A DNA stretch of 64,000 nucleotides, taken from contig OZ244823.1 in the NCBI GenBank assembly GCA_965220365.1, positions 1,426,001-1,490,000 on the forward strand, given 5' to 3'. Positions 26,852 to 36,271 of this stretch are shown piece after piece. The position numbers and the translations under genes were made by a program. Under the pieces are notes generated by a model. It was not told the origin of the DNA. It saw only the letters and a program-made list of their open reading frames with translations, and ran no database searches. Positions within the stretch are counted from its first letter, which is position 1; each line of letters opens with the position of its first letter. Source of the stretch: Bin80 sp965220365 (GTDB lineage: Bacteria > Bacteroidota > Rhodothermia > Rhodothermales > Bin80).

Positions 26852-29800
26852 ATGCGAATTCTACACGCATTAGCTCTGTTACTCGTTTTATCAGCGTGCA
26901 GCACATTTGCTCAGTCTGGCAAAATTGCCGGTCGGGTAACTGATGAATCTGGAGCAGGCCTGCCTGGTGTCAACATCTTCATTCCCACTACTTTTCAGGG
27001 GGCTACTTCTGATCTGGACGGGTACTATGCCATCCTAAATGTATCTCCTGGTACGTATACCATTCGTTCTTCATTTATTGGCTTTGCCACCCAAATTGTT
27101 GAGGGAGTTCGGGTAAATATTGAGCAAACCACAACCGTAAATTTCCAACTTACAGAGGATGCGGTGGGGCTTGAAGAGATGATCGTGACTGCAGAATTAC
27201 CGGTAGTGCAGGCAGACGTATCAAATAGCCAGCTAAACGTGACGTCTGATCAGATTGAGGCTCTACCGGTTTCCAGCATCAATAGTGTGGTTGGTTTGCA
27301 GGCTGGAATTCAAGGTCTCTCTGTGCGTGGTAGCGGCTCGGATGAACTCTCATTTATGGTCAATGGCCTGACCCTAAGGGATGAACGCAATAATGCGCCG
27401 TACACAAGCATCAGTCTTTCCTCTGTGGAGGAAGTACAGGTTCAGACAGGGGGGTTCAATGCAGAGTATGGGAATGTTCGCTCAGGTGTTGTTAATATTG
27501 TGACCAAGGAAGGGGGGCGAGATCGCTATTCAGGGGATGCTATTATCCGCTATAGCGCCCCTGCGCAGAAACACTTTGGGCCCCGTGCAGATGATCCCAA
27601 TTCTTATTGGATTCGTCCATTTACAGATCCCGATGTCGCGTGGGCGGGCACGGAAGCAGGGGGATGGGACGAGTTTACACAAGCACAATACCCACGGTTT
27701 GAAGGATGGATCGCGATCGCAGAGGAAAGATTGAAGGACGATGATCCTTCGAATGATATGACCCCCGAGGCCCTGCAGCAAGCTTTTTTATGGCAGCACC
27801 GAAAGGCTATGGAGGTCGTTAATCCAGACTATAATATTGATGTTGGTCTTGGTGGACCAGTTCCCTATTTAAACCGGTATTTGGGGGGGCTCCGTTTCTA
27901 TGCCTCGGTTCGCGCTGATCAGAGTATGTATCTGATTCCATTGAATTCGGATCGATACCAGGAATGGTCAGGTCACCTGAAATTGACCGCGGATCTCAAA
28001 CCCGGAATGAAACTCACATTTGAGGGGCTACGAGGTCGTATCACAGGTACTTCAATTAGCCGAGCTGGACAGCCCGGGATATTTCGCTCTTCTTTTAGTA
28101 TTGCAGGGCAGTTGAGTCGTGTCAGTTTTATTGATTCCAGGATTTATTCAACCGATTACTGGACACCAACAGAAGTCAATAACTTTATGGGTGGGTTGAA
28201 ATTTACACACACCCTGAGTTCCTCTACCTTCTATGAGGTACGTATCAACGCTTTTCGCTCGGAGTATGACACCAATCCGGGGCGATTACGAGACGAGACG
28301 CCTGTTGTAACTTTTGGTGGAGTAGGATTTGATGAGGCGCCATTTGGGTTTCAGCCAAGGCCCACCTTTGGGGTAGATGGTATGCGTACTGGTGTGGGCA
28401 TGAGCAATGCCAGGGATACCAGTTTAGTAACGGCTTACAATATAAAGGGGGATCTCACGAGTCAACTCAACCGGTTTTTGCAAATCAAGACGGGGGTTGA
28501 GTACAATCTTTCGGACTCCAAAGTGAATTACGGGCGTTTTGATGCTTTTCTACCAAGTAGTAATTCTCATTCTCAATGGGACCGTACACCGATTCGGGGA
28601 GCCGCATACGCGCAGGGGAAGCTTGAATTTTCCGGGATGATCGCAAATCTTGGGCTCCGACTGGATTACTTCCACGCAGGAGGGGATTGGTATGAGTTTG
28701 ATCCTTTCAGTGTTGCGTTTAGTGCGAGATTTGCCCCGGGTATTGACACGCTATTAACCCAGGAATCTACGCGTCACATCTTTACGTTGAGCCCTCGGAT
28801 GGGGGTTTCGTTTCCGATTACGGAGTATAGTAAGCTCTACTTCAATTATGGTCATTTTCGATCCCTGCCCGATCCCAATAATTTATTTTTGTTGCGGGAG
28901 TTTACGGAAACCGGACAGGTTAGCAGGATCGCTAATCCAAATAATCCTCTACCCAAGACTGTGGCATATGAGCTTGGCTACGAGCAATCTCTTTTTGATC
29001 AGTTGTTGATTCGGATGGCTGGTTACTATAAGGATGTTTCACTTCAGCCTTATCTCACGGAATACATCAGTCGTGATGGACAGGTAAACTATACGGTGAA
29101 TGAGCCGAATTCATTTGAGGATATTCGTGGATTTGAGGTTACATTATCCCGAAATCGGGGGCGGTGGGTACAGGGTTTTGTGAACTATACGTACATGGTG
29201 TTTACGTCTGGGTATTTCAGTCTACGACGCAATTTTGAGAATCCAACCGCACAGAGAGAGTTTTCAGAAAGTGATACTGAGCGGCGCCGTGCATCGTCAA
29301 GGCCCGTGCCGATGCCATATGCTCGTCTCAACTTGGATTTTCTAACGCCAACTGACTTTGGTCCTCGTGTTGGCTCTTATGCAATTCTTGGCGACTGGCG
29401 AATTAGTCTCATTGGTACTTGGCAGCAGGGATCAAAATATACCTGGACCGGCGGCGGAGCCGTCCCAGGTGTGATCAATAATGTTTCTTTTCGCGATTAC
29501 TGGAATGCAAATTTGCGTTTCACCAAAAATATCTTGATTGCTGGTAAGCGTGCCCAGTTGTTTGTGGATATCTTCAACGTGTTCAATGCCCGCCGTCTCT
29601 CGTTTAATGGTTTCATTGACGGGAACGACCAGTTGTCGTATTTAAGGTCACTTCATCTTCCAGAGTCGGATGATTACCAGACCAATATCCCCGGGAATGA
29701 CAAGATTGGGGCCTATCGTAAATACTCTGTGCCTTATCAGCCGATGCAGCGAATTGCAGCGAGAGAGAGCATTACTGCTCCTAAGGAAGGGGTGATTTAT

Positions 29801-29977
29801 TGGGAATTTGATTCTCGGCAATATCTGGTTTATCGTGATGGTGCCTGGAGGGCTGCAGACTCGCAAACCGTGGATCAGGTCATCAGAGACAAGGCCTACA
29901 TTGATATGCCGAATCAGAGTTTTCTTACGTTTCTGGACCCGCGTGATATTTATTGGGGAATTCGACTGTCATTTTAG
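26852..29977 (+). CDS. TonB-dependent receptor with carboxypeptidase-like N-terminal domain
   Basis: 1041 residues from ATG 26852, chosen because a signal peptide begins there (MRILHALALLLVLSACSTFAQ); ATGs at 26816 and 26723 are in frame. A CarboxypepD-regulatory-like domain (GKIAGRVTDESGAGLPGVNI) precedes the plug (VNIVTKEGG marks its end) and a large barrel. In contrast to SusC pairs, the next gene is not SusD. The plug is preceded by the ELPVVQADVSNSQLNVTSDQI segment common in a Rhodothermota/Ignavibacteria receptor clade that is encoded with T9SS cargo proteins. Substrate unknown; it may import oligomers or act with the secretion system. Three bases separate it from the following gene. 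Confidence 0.88.
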   Translation: MRILHALALLLVLSACSTFAQSGKIAGRVTDESGAGLPGVNIFIPTTFQGATSDLDGYYAILNVSPGTYTIRSSFIGFATQIVEGVRVNIEQTTTVNFQLTEDAVGLEEMIVTAELPVVQADVSNSQLNVTSDQIEALPVSSINSVVGLQAGIQGLSVRGSGSDELSFMVNGLTLRDERNNAPYTSISLSSVEEVQVQTGGFNAEYGNVRSGVVNIVTKEGGRDRYSGDAIIRYSAPAQKHFGPRADDPNSYWIRPFTDPDVAWAGTEAGGWDEFTQAQYPRFEGWIAIAEERLKDDDPSNDMTPEALQQAFLWQHRKAMEVVNPDYNIDVGLGGPVPYLNRYLGGLRFYASVRADQSMYLIPLNSDRYQEWSGHLKLTADLKPGMKLTFEGLRGRITGTSISRAGQPGIFRSSFSIAGQLSRVSFIDSRIYSTDYWTPTEVNNFMGGLKFTHTLSSSTFYEVRINAFRSEYDTNPGRLRDETPVVTFGGVGFDEAPFGFQPRPTFGVDGMRTGVGMSNARDTSLVTAYNIKGDLTSQLNRFLQIKTGVEYNLSDSKVNYGRFDAFLPSSNSHSQWDRTPIRGAAYAQGKLEFSGMIANLGLRLDYFHAGGDWYEFDPFSVAFSARFAPGIDTLLTQESTRHIFTLSPRMGVSFPITEYSKLYFNYGHFRSLPDPNNLFLLREFTETGQVSRIANPNNPLPKTVAYELGYEQSLFDQLLIRMAGYYKDVSLQPYLTEYISRDGQVNYTVNEPNSFEDIRGFEVTLSRNRGRWVQGFVNYTYMVFTSGYFSLRRNFENPTAQREFSESDTERRRASSRPVPMPYARLNLDFLTPTDFGPRVGSYAILGDWRISLIGTWQQGSKYTWTGGGAVPGVINNVSFRDYWNANLRFTKNILIAGKRAQLFVDIFNVFNARRLSFNGFIDGNDQLSYLRSLHLPESDDYQTNIPGNDKIGAYRKYSVPYQPMQRIAARESITAPKEGVIYWEFDSRQYLVYRDGAWRAADSQTVDQVIRDKAYIDMPNQSFLTFLDPRDIYWGIRLSF

Positions 29978-29980
29978 CTA

Positions 29981-32104
29981 ATGATGCAATCTGTCACAAC
30001 TTGGATGATTCGATCTATCTCGCTGTCGGCGCTGATTATGATCTTGATCCCCGGTTCTGTTGTTCAGGCCCAGTTTATCAATAAATGGTTATCAGCAGGC
30101 TCTTTACATAACTGGTACTCCGAAGTAGGGAGTGAGTGTGAGGTATGTGGTTTTGTGGGAGAACAGCAGGATGGACTCCGCTGGCCTGGTATTTACAGGT
30201 TTACGGACATGCAGGCGGCAAAAGCATTGTGGATTGGTGCAGTGAATGTAACGGACGATCTCGGAACCAACTATCCACATCGCGTGGTGCATGTTGGTCC
30301 ACGCGTATCTGGAGGAGGAGAGTTTTTCCCGACACGATTTGAACTGATCAGCCGTCTGTCTCCCACAGCTGTGTTAGTGGATGGTGCGATTACCGAGCCG
30401 GAGGCCGCCATGGTTACAGATTATAGTGATCCGTCCATTGACGCGGATGTGATGATTGTAAATGAGGCGAATACGCTCCTGGGCATCACGATGGAGCGGA
30501 GGATTCTCCAGTTTACTCAGGAGTATCACGATAATTACCACATCCTTGAATATACGTTCACGAATACGGGGAATACCGATGATGATCCAGAGATAGAACT
30601 TCCGAATCAAACATTGGAGGGAGTTTATTTCTTTTTTCAGTGGCGCCTTTCCGTGGCGAAGGAAACCCGTTATGTTATCGGAAATGGTACAAGTTGGGGG
30701 TTAAATGCAATGTTGGATACTCGTGGGGATGGGGTTAAAGTAGATCCTCCAGGGGAAGATTTTCGGGCCCAGTTTGTATGGCATGGAAATTTCCCGCCAT
30801 TTAGTGCTTATGACAACATTGGAGGACCGATTTTACCCCAAGCTCTGCCGGCGCTTAACATCGCACCTACTGATACCACGGGTCGTTTGGGGGCCTCCCA
30901 GTTTGTGGGAGTCGTCACACTGCATGCAGATACCTCACCTTCGGACCGGACAGATGATTCGAGTCAGCCGAGCACGACATCTTGGATTGGTTCTGACGAT
31001 CCCTATACCTCTCAAAATGATGCATTCAATCCGACGAAAATGGAGGTTGAATACGGGGTGATGTCTGCAGGGCATAAATCCCCTCGCCATGCGGATGTGG
31101 TTGAGCCTTCGGGGCTTCCTGGTTTTTTGGATCCCGTTGGAGATCCAAGTCTAGGGACACCAGGTGGATTTTCCAATGCCAATGGCTATGGCCCCTACAC
31201 ATTAGCTCCAGGAGAAAGTGTTCAAATCGTCGTAGCAGAGGGAGCATCAGGGTTGAGTCGAGAGGCAAATTTGGCTATTGGCCGGGCCTACAAGGATTCT
31301 GGTGCGAATGATAGTGCACCGATTACGTTTGATGTGCATGGTCAGGCCCATACGATGACAAAAAATGAATGGGTATTCACCGGTCGGGACTCGCTGTTCC
31401 AGATGTTTCGGAGAGCGATTGCGAATTATGCGTCGGCTTATACAATTCCCCGTGCACCTGCCCCGCCAAGTGTTTTTGAAGTGGACGGGGGAGGGGATCG
31501 TATCCGCTTGGAGTGGTCCCCCCATGCAGCGGAGCCTCTACCGGACAGTTGGGAAATCTATCGTGCTCAAGGTCGCTATGACAGCACCTATACGCTGGTA
31601 CACGCTGCTTCATCCGGTGACGTTAGTTTCGATGATACAACCCCGATTCGTGGAATTGACTACTACTATTATATTGTTGCTGTACAGAGTGCGAGTCAAA
31701 ATGATGGTACAGGGCTCACACCACCTGGACGGGCACTACGCAGTTCCCGGTATGCGACACAGACCTACACCCCCACGCGGTTAAAACGACCGGCTGGTGA
31801 GTCATTATCTGATCTTCGGATTGTCCCGAATCCATTTAATATTAGCTCAAGCCCGCTCGTTCGTTTTCCAGACCAGACAGATAAACTGGCGTTTTTCAAT
31901 ATTCCAGGTCGCTGTACGATCGCGATTTACACGGATCTGGGGGAACTTGTGGATGAGATTGAGCACACCGATGGAAGTGGGGATGAGTTTTGGGATCATA
32001 CGACATCGTCTAGGCAGATTGTATCCAGTGGTGTGTATATCGCGGTAATCACCGATTTGGATACGGGTGAGAGGATTATCAAGAAATTTGTCATCATCCG
32101 TTAG
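29981..32104 (+). CDS. Large exported protein with T9SS-type C-terminal sorting domain
   Basis: 707 residues. Signal peptide (ALIMILIPGSVVQAQ), a long beta-rich body, a fibronectin-type-III-like stretch about residues 490-600 (RLEWSPHAAEPLPDSWEIYRA), and a C-terminal module LRIVPNPFNISS ... TIAIYTDLGELVDEIEH ... SGVYIAVITD that follows the T9SS type A sorting pattern ending in a basic KKFVIIR. It is probably secreted through the type IX system and kept at the surface. Two cysteines close together (SECEVCGF) near residue 50 might bind metal or form a disulfide. Family function unknown. It lies between the receptor and the PorV-like gene in one operon. Confidence 0.8.
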   Translation: MMQSVTTWMIRSISLSALIMILIPGSVVQAQFINKWLSAGSLHNWYSEVGSECEVCGFVGEQQDGLRWPGIYRFTDMQAAKALWIGAVNVTDDLGTNYPHRVVHVGPRVSGGGEFFPTRFELISRLSPTAVLVDGAITEPEAAMVTDYSDPSIDADVMIVNEANTLLGITMERRILQFTQEYHDNYHILEYTFTNTGNTDDDPEIELPNQTLEGVYFFFQWRLSVAKETRYVIGNGTSWGLNAMLDTRGDGVKVDPPGEDFRAQFVWHGNFPPFSAYDNIGGPILPQALPALNIAPTDTTGRLGASQFVGVVTLHADTSPSDRTDDSSQPSTTSWIGSDDPYTSQNDAFNPTKMEVEYGVMSAGHKSPRHADVVEPSGLPGFLDPVGDPSLGTPGGFSNANGYGPYTLAPGESVQIVVAEGASGLSREANLAIGRAYKDSGANDSAPITFDVHGQAHTMTKNEWVFTGRDSLFQMFRRAIANYASAYTIPRAPAPPSVFEVDGGGDRIRLEWSPHAAEPLPDSWEIYRAQGRYDSTYTLVHAASSGDVSFDDTTPIRGIDYYYYIVAVQSASQNDGTGLTPPGRALRSSRYATQTYTPTRLKRPAGESLSDLRIVPNPFNISSSPLVRFPDQTDKLAFFNIPGRCTIAIYTDLGELVDEIEHTDGSGDEFWDHTTSSRQIVSSGVYIAVITDLDTGERIIKKFVIIR

Positions 32105-32111
32105 CCGTAGT

Positions 32112-33116
32112 ATGAAACGATGGGTGTACATACTGCTCCTTTTGCCGCTGTTTACGGCAGTTTCTGCCTCAGCACAGCAGAAAAAACTTGCTCAGACCGC
32201 GATGAAGTTTTTGTCCGTGTCCGTAAGTCCTAGGGCTGCTGGTTTGGGGGATGCACTTACTGCAATTGAGCATGGATCTGCTTCGTTATTTTACAATCCC
32301 AGCGGGATGGCATGGCAAGAGAGCAATCTGGATATTCAAGTTGGACAAACACAGTGGATTGCTGAAATCAATTACTCCATGGGAAGTATTTCCTTTCGCC
32401 CGGGGAGTGGGCGTTTGGGAGTTATTGGTTTTTCACTCGTGATGGTGGATTATGGTGAATTGGAGGAAACCATACGATTTGATAATGACCAGGGTTTTTT
32501 GGATGTAGGGACCTTTTCACCATCGGCGTGGAGTTTTGGGGTGGGATATGCGCGCAAACTCTCAGAGCGCTTTTCTGTGGGTGGGCATTTCAAGTTAGTA
32601 AATCAATATCTAGCAAACTCCGTTTCGGGAATAAATGGAGCAGGTGAATATGAACGTGAGAATGTGGAAGAGAGGGTTCTTGCCTATGATTTTGGCGTTT
32701 TGTATAAGACAGGTTTTCGCAGTCTTAATTTTGCCGTGAGTGCTCGCAATTTCGCACCAGAGATCACATTCAGTGAAGAGAGTGTTGCGTTGCCGCTTAC
32801 GCTAAATATTGGTTTGTCGATGAATATGATGGATTTTATTGATCAAGAATCCAGCGTACACCAATTATTGTTTTCTGTGGACGCTTCAAACCCCCGCGAT
32901 TTCTCGGAGCAGATTAGAATTGGAATGGAGTATGTTTTTCTAAATACTTTCATCCTTCGTGCGGGGTATATCTTCCCCACCGATGAACAGGGAATCAGTT
33001 TTGGGTTAGGGCTGAAGCAGTCCCTTCGGAGGTTTGGCTTCGGTGCAGATTATTCTTACACCGACTTTGGAATATTATCGAATGTACAACGTCTCGCCAT
33101 ACGATTTTCGCTATAG
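32112..33116 (+). CDS. PorV/PorQ-family outer membrane protein
   Basis: 334 residues from ATG 32112 (signal peptide MKRWVYILLLLPLFTAVSASA). The mature N-terminus KLAQTAMKFLSVSVSPRAAGLGDALTA is diagnostic of the PorV/PorQ family, FadL-like 14-strand barrels. In T9SS, PorV carries cargo to the attachment complex. Encoded beside two T9SS-type cargo genes, so a shuttle role for this operon's cargo is a reasonable inference. The next gene begins within it (ATG 33082), overlapping by 35 bases. Confidence 0.85.
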   Translation: MKRWVYILLLLPLFTAVSASAQQKKLAQTAMKFLSVSVSPRAAGLGDALTAIEHGSASLFYNPSGMAWQESNLDIQVGQTQWIAEINYSMGSISFRPGSGRLGVIGFSLVMVDYGELEETIRFDNDQGFLDVGTFSPSAWSFGVGYARKLSERFSVGGHFKLVNQYLANSVSGINGAGEYERENVEERVLAYDFGVLYKTGFRSLNFAVSARNFAPEITFSEESVALPLTLNIGLSMNMMDFIDQESSVHQLLFSVDASNPRDFSEQIRIGMEYVFLNTFILRAGYIFPTDEQGISFGLGLKQSLRRFGFGADYSYTDFGILSNVQRLAIRFSL

Positions 33117-34296
33117 GCTAGGGCGTCACGCCCTGTTGACAGGCGGTTTACTGTGTGCAGCTCTTTTCGGGGGTTGTGACTCAGGGACTGCACCTAGTCT
33201 TTACGATCCAGACCGTTCCAGTTTGCCTGACCCGGTGATTGAAAGTATCATGCCGGAAGGCCGTGCGCTTGCTGGAGTGGATGCAGTTACGATTACGGGC
33301 AACAATTTCTCAATTCAACCCCATGAGAATCTCGTGTATTTTGGTACAGATCGCGGGGATGTATTGGAAGCTTCTGCAACCCAGCTTCGTGTGTTTGCCC
33401 CCAATAATCCTCAACCCGAATTGGAACTTCGAATGGCTGTCGTGGGTGCCGAGAATTTCAGTAATACTCTCCCGTATCGCTTGGATCCTCCCTTTGTCGA
33501 ATTCGGTGATATTCGAGATTTTGAAGATATCTCGGGGATTGCTACTGATTCCGAAGGAAACCTGTATGCTTCGCTGACCGCTTTTGGAGCTGCAGTTGGG
33601 ATCATCCAAATTACTCCCGAGGGAGATCGAACTGATTATCTCAGTTCTCCCTTCCCATGGGCAGACATTGAATTTGGACCAGACAACTCATTATATGGGG
33701 TTCGTTCGGTTCGAGCCGTATTCCAGAGTACGGGAGAGGGATCCGATTTCCAAGTGTTTGCCGTGATACCAAATCAATCTACCCGATTAACGACCGTAAC
33801 GATTGATGCGAACGGGCGGATATGGGCTGCGGGGAATAACTCAGATATATACAGCATTGAGCAGGATAAGTCTGTGAAGATGCATGAATTTGAAGCAGAC
33901 GTTCGGGATATCGCACTGTTTGAAGACTTCCTCTATGTGGCCAGCCTTCAGGATGAGATCAGCACGATTTGGCGTTTTCCCATTGACGACAACGGTGATC
34001 TAGGTATCCCAGAGGAGATTATAAACATTACCTCCCAAAGCGGACATACTGCGTTTGCTCTCTCGTTTTCATCTACTGGACAATTGTATGTTGGCACAGA
34101 TGGACCTGATCCTGTCACCCTGATCGAACCTGATGGGGCGGTGGCAGAGTTGTATCCAAACGTACTACCACAGGTGGTCCGCAGGTTTGCTTGGGGAGCG
34201 GGAGACGCTCTTTATGCTGCAACCAATTCCACCGAATTTTATCCTTCTGGAATTATCCGGATTGCTACCCGCCAAGAGGGTAATCGAAATTTTTAG
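33082..34296 (+). CDS. Lipoprotein with IPT/TIG domain and beta-propeller
   Basis: 404 residues from ATG 33082, overlapping the end of the PorV-like gene. Lipobox LFGGCDSG near residue 33. An IPT/TIG-like domain about 50-130 (VIESIMPEGRALAGVDAVTITGNN split by the start of the fold) and then a six- or seven-bladed propeller with repeats such as DISGIATDSEGNLYAS, VTIDANGRIWAAGNN and ALSFSSTGQLYVGTD. Probably outer-membrane anchored, binding a polymer or partner protein. The following propeller gene has the same theme, hinting at a functional pair. Confidence 0.78.
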   Translation: MYNVSPYDFRYRLGRHALLTGGLLCAALFGGCDSGTAPSLYDPDRSSLPDPVIESIMPEGRALAGVDAVTITGNNFSIQPHENLVYFGTDRGDVLEASATQLRVFAPNNPQPELELRMAVVGAENFSNTLPYRLDPPFVEFGDIRDFEDISGIATDSEGNLYASLTAFGAAVGIIQITPEGDRTDYLSSPFPWADIEFGPDNSLYGVRSVRAVFQSTGEGSDFQVFAVIPNQSTRLTTVTIDANGRIWAAGNNSDIYSIEQDKSVKMHEFEADVRDIALFEDFLYVASLQDEISTIWRFPIDDNGDLGIPEEIINITSQSGHTAFALSFSSTGQLYVGTDGPDPVTLIEPDGAVAELYPNVLPQVVRRFAWGAGDALYAATNSTEFYPSGIIRIATRQEGNRNF

Positions 34297-34366
34297 CTTG
34301 CACTTTACTTTATGCTGTCTACAGCAAAGTTTCTCATTCTTAACCATTCACCATATTTTCTTTACC

Positions 34367-35734
34367 ATGACCTTTTTTACCATGATTCGCAAAGCGGTTT
34401 TTTTGGTGTCAATTCTTTTCATAAGTGGTACTGCAAGTGCCCAAAACTGGATTGATATGGGACCATTTCCGCCAGATTCATCCTTTACCCTCCCGACTCA
34501 CGGCCTTGCAGTAGATGGTGAGGGCAAGATTTGGGTTGATCAGTTCACTCGTACTCCCGCGCTGAGTATGGATGGTGATACCTTGAGGGATGCAAATGGA
34601 AACTCATTCACCTCTGGTCCAATTTGGATTTACAATCCGGATGGGACTTTGGCGATGGAGCCCATTCACGTTATCGAAGGGGACACTCTCGGCTCCTTTG
34701 GGGAAGGTGGCTTTGTCGGAGGAATGAAAACCGATATCGATGGCAATATAATTGTCGCGATTCGGCAAGCCGCGGCTGGTGGCATTTTATACCGGTTTAA
34801 TCACAAGACCGGGGAGGTTATGGATCGGCTCGTAACCGATAACTATTCTCATGCGTCACCTGGGATTGATAATAATGGTAATGTATACATTGCCAATGTG
34901 GGTGCCCCGGGAACTGGTATACTGATTAACACGACCGATTTTAATTTTGCGGGACTTGTCACGGATACACTTAAGTGGGGGATTGGCCGTAACGTCGAAG
35001 TATCCGCCGACGGGAATGCTGTGTATTGGGCTAATTCGGTTGCAACGCAGGCTCCTGGCCTGATTAAGTTTACTCGTTCCGATGAGTTTTCGCCTTATAC
35101 GACCAATTTTAATCCTCTTGACTCTACTGGAATCGTCCATCCAGGACTCACGTCTGAATCCAGTACTCGTCATCCAACCACCGGAGTGGTCTATTTTGGG
35201 CATGCAAGAGATTGTTGCGGAAGTGCTGCTGATTCCGTTAACTACACATTCCTGACGTGGTACGGCCTTGATCCTACCACGGATGAAATTGTGGACAGCC
35301 TTAATTTCAATTTACCTACTGATTACGCTGGTGAGAACACCCGTGCCATCGCGTTTTCATCTGACGGAATTTACGCCTACGCAGGAATATTTAATGGCGG
35401 ACAGCCAACGGTTAAAAAATTCATGCGTGGCGCAGTGACGAGCATTCAGCGTGATCCAGTTGAAATCCCAGATGGATTTACGCTGTCGCAAAACTATCCG
35501 AACCCGTTCAATCCTCAGACCAATATTGAGTTTGAGATGAAAGATGCGGGTTTAGCCACACTCAAAGTGTATGATATGCTCGGTAGAGAGGTTGTCACAC
35601 TCGTTGATGAGCACCTAGTTGCCGGCAAGTATACCGCTACCTTTAATGCCACCGAGCTGACTTCTGGTACGTACGTCTATCAGTTAAATGTTGCCGGACA
35701 TCGTCTGAGCGGCAAAATGACGCTGGTAAAATAA
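34367..35734 (+). CDS. Exported beta-propeller protein with T9SS type A sorting domain
   Basis: 455 residues from ATG 34367 (MIRKAVFLVSILFISGTASA five codons later may be the true start). NHL/YVTN-like propeller repeats (HGLAVDGEGKIWVDQF, GGMKTDIDGNIIVAI, GIDNNGNVYIANVG) are followed by the canonical T9SS module: GFTLSQNYPNPFNPQTNI, VYDMLGREVVTLVDE, SGTYVYQLNVAG and a KMTLVK end. It is likely secreted by the type IX pathway. It is the last gene of the 26852-35734 set and is followed at once by a strong terminator. Confidence 0.88.
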   Translation: MTFFTMIRKAVFLVSILFISGTASAQNWIDMGPFPPDSSFTLPTHGLAVDGEGKIWVDQFTRTPALSMDGDTLRDANGNSFTSGPIWIYNPDGTLAMEPIHVIEGDTLGSFGEGGFVGGMKTDIDGNIIVAIRQAAAGGILYRFNHKTGEVMDRLVTDNYSHASPGIDNNGNVYIANVGAPGTGILINTTDFNFAGLVTDTLKWGIGRNVEVSADGNAVYWANSVATQAPGLIKFTRSDEFSPYTTNFNPLDSTGIVHPGLTSESSTRHPTTGVVYFGHARDCCGSAADSVNYTFLTWYGLDPTTDEIVDSLNFNLPTDYAGENTRAIAFSSDGIYAYAGIFNGGQPTVKKFMRGAVTSIQRDPVEIPDGFTLSQNYPNPFNPQTNIEFEMKDAGLATLKVYDMLGREVVTLVDEHLVAGKYTATFNATELTSGTYVYQLNVAGHRLSGKMTLVK

Positions 35735-35757
35735 TCCTTTGTTGAACTTTGCAATAA

Positions 35758-35797
35758 AAGGGTATCCCTTGACGCGTGGGGGATGCCCTTTTTTGTT
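35758..35797 (+). terminator. Rho-independent terminator of the T9SS-associated operon
   Basis: Inverted repeat AAGGGTATCCC / GGGGATGCCCTT, eleven pairs with one G-T wobble, a ten-base loop and a following TTTTTTG-TTTTG run, placed 23 bases after the stop of the propeller gene. Confidence 0.9.
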
Positions 35798-35954
35798 TTG
35801 TGGTTCTATGTGGAGTTGTAGATAAAAGTCCAAATTTCCACAATGGAAGAGAACGGTGGGTGCATGACCGAATTATCGAAGAACATGGTTTCCGTCACTC
35901 CATGTATGTGGGGTATCGCATCGTCAAATCTGCTAAGCACTAGTCCTGGCCATA

Positions 35955-36153
35955 TTTATGCAGGTCAGCGCTTCGTTGCAGAAACTACTCGTAGAGTCGG
36001 GGCATGTCTGCTTTCCATTGTGATCTCGTATCCGGCAATGAATACATGGTGGATCGTGGTCGCTGCTTCAAATGGGCCTCCATCGGCAACAAAAAACATT
36101 TCTTCCTTGCCTATCTCAAGTGACCTGAGCCTGTTATTCACGCCAAAAATTTC
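35955..36153 (-). pseudogene. Truncated duplicate of an amidohydrolase gene 3' end (left flank repeat)
   Basis: About 199 bases align with 39402-39600, the 3' end of the intact amidohydrolase gene, at roughly 85-90 per cent identity by eye. Its minus-strand reading RLRSLEIGKEEMFFVADG then HHVFIAGYEITMESRH parallels the intact RLGSLEVGKEATFFVADG and HHVFIAGYEIPMESRH. It forms the left boundary of the insert carrying the N6-adenine methylase gene. Just to its left a 38-codon plus-strand remnant ending KSAKH (about 35826-35943) cannot be assigned. Confidence 0.85.
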
Positions 36154-36181
36154 AGAATGATTGTCGCTAGACAGTAATTCC

Positions 36182-36258
36182 CACAGTAGGAAGATAAAAC
36201 CAATCACATACCTACATGAACCGTGCGGGTGTCTTCGCGAGGAGATACTGAAGCATTG
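36182..36258 (+). pseudogene. Group II intron domain fragment
   Basis: A ~75-base stretch (AACCAATCACATAC, GAACCGTGCGGGTGTCTTCG) matches positions about 1435-1492 of the ORF-less intron with a few substitutions. No flanking intron sequence is present, so it is a relic. It lies exactly between the truncated amidohydrolase end and the methylase gene stop. Confidence 0.75.
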
Positions 36259-36271
36259 TGGCCCTCCGAAA

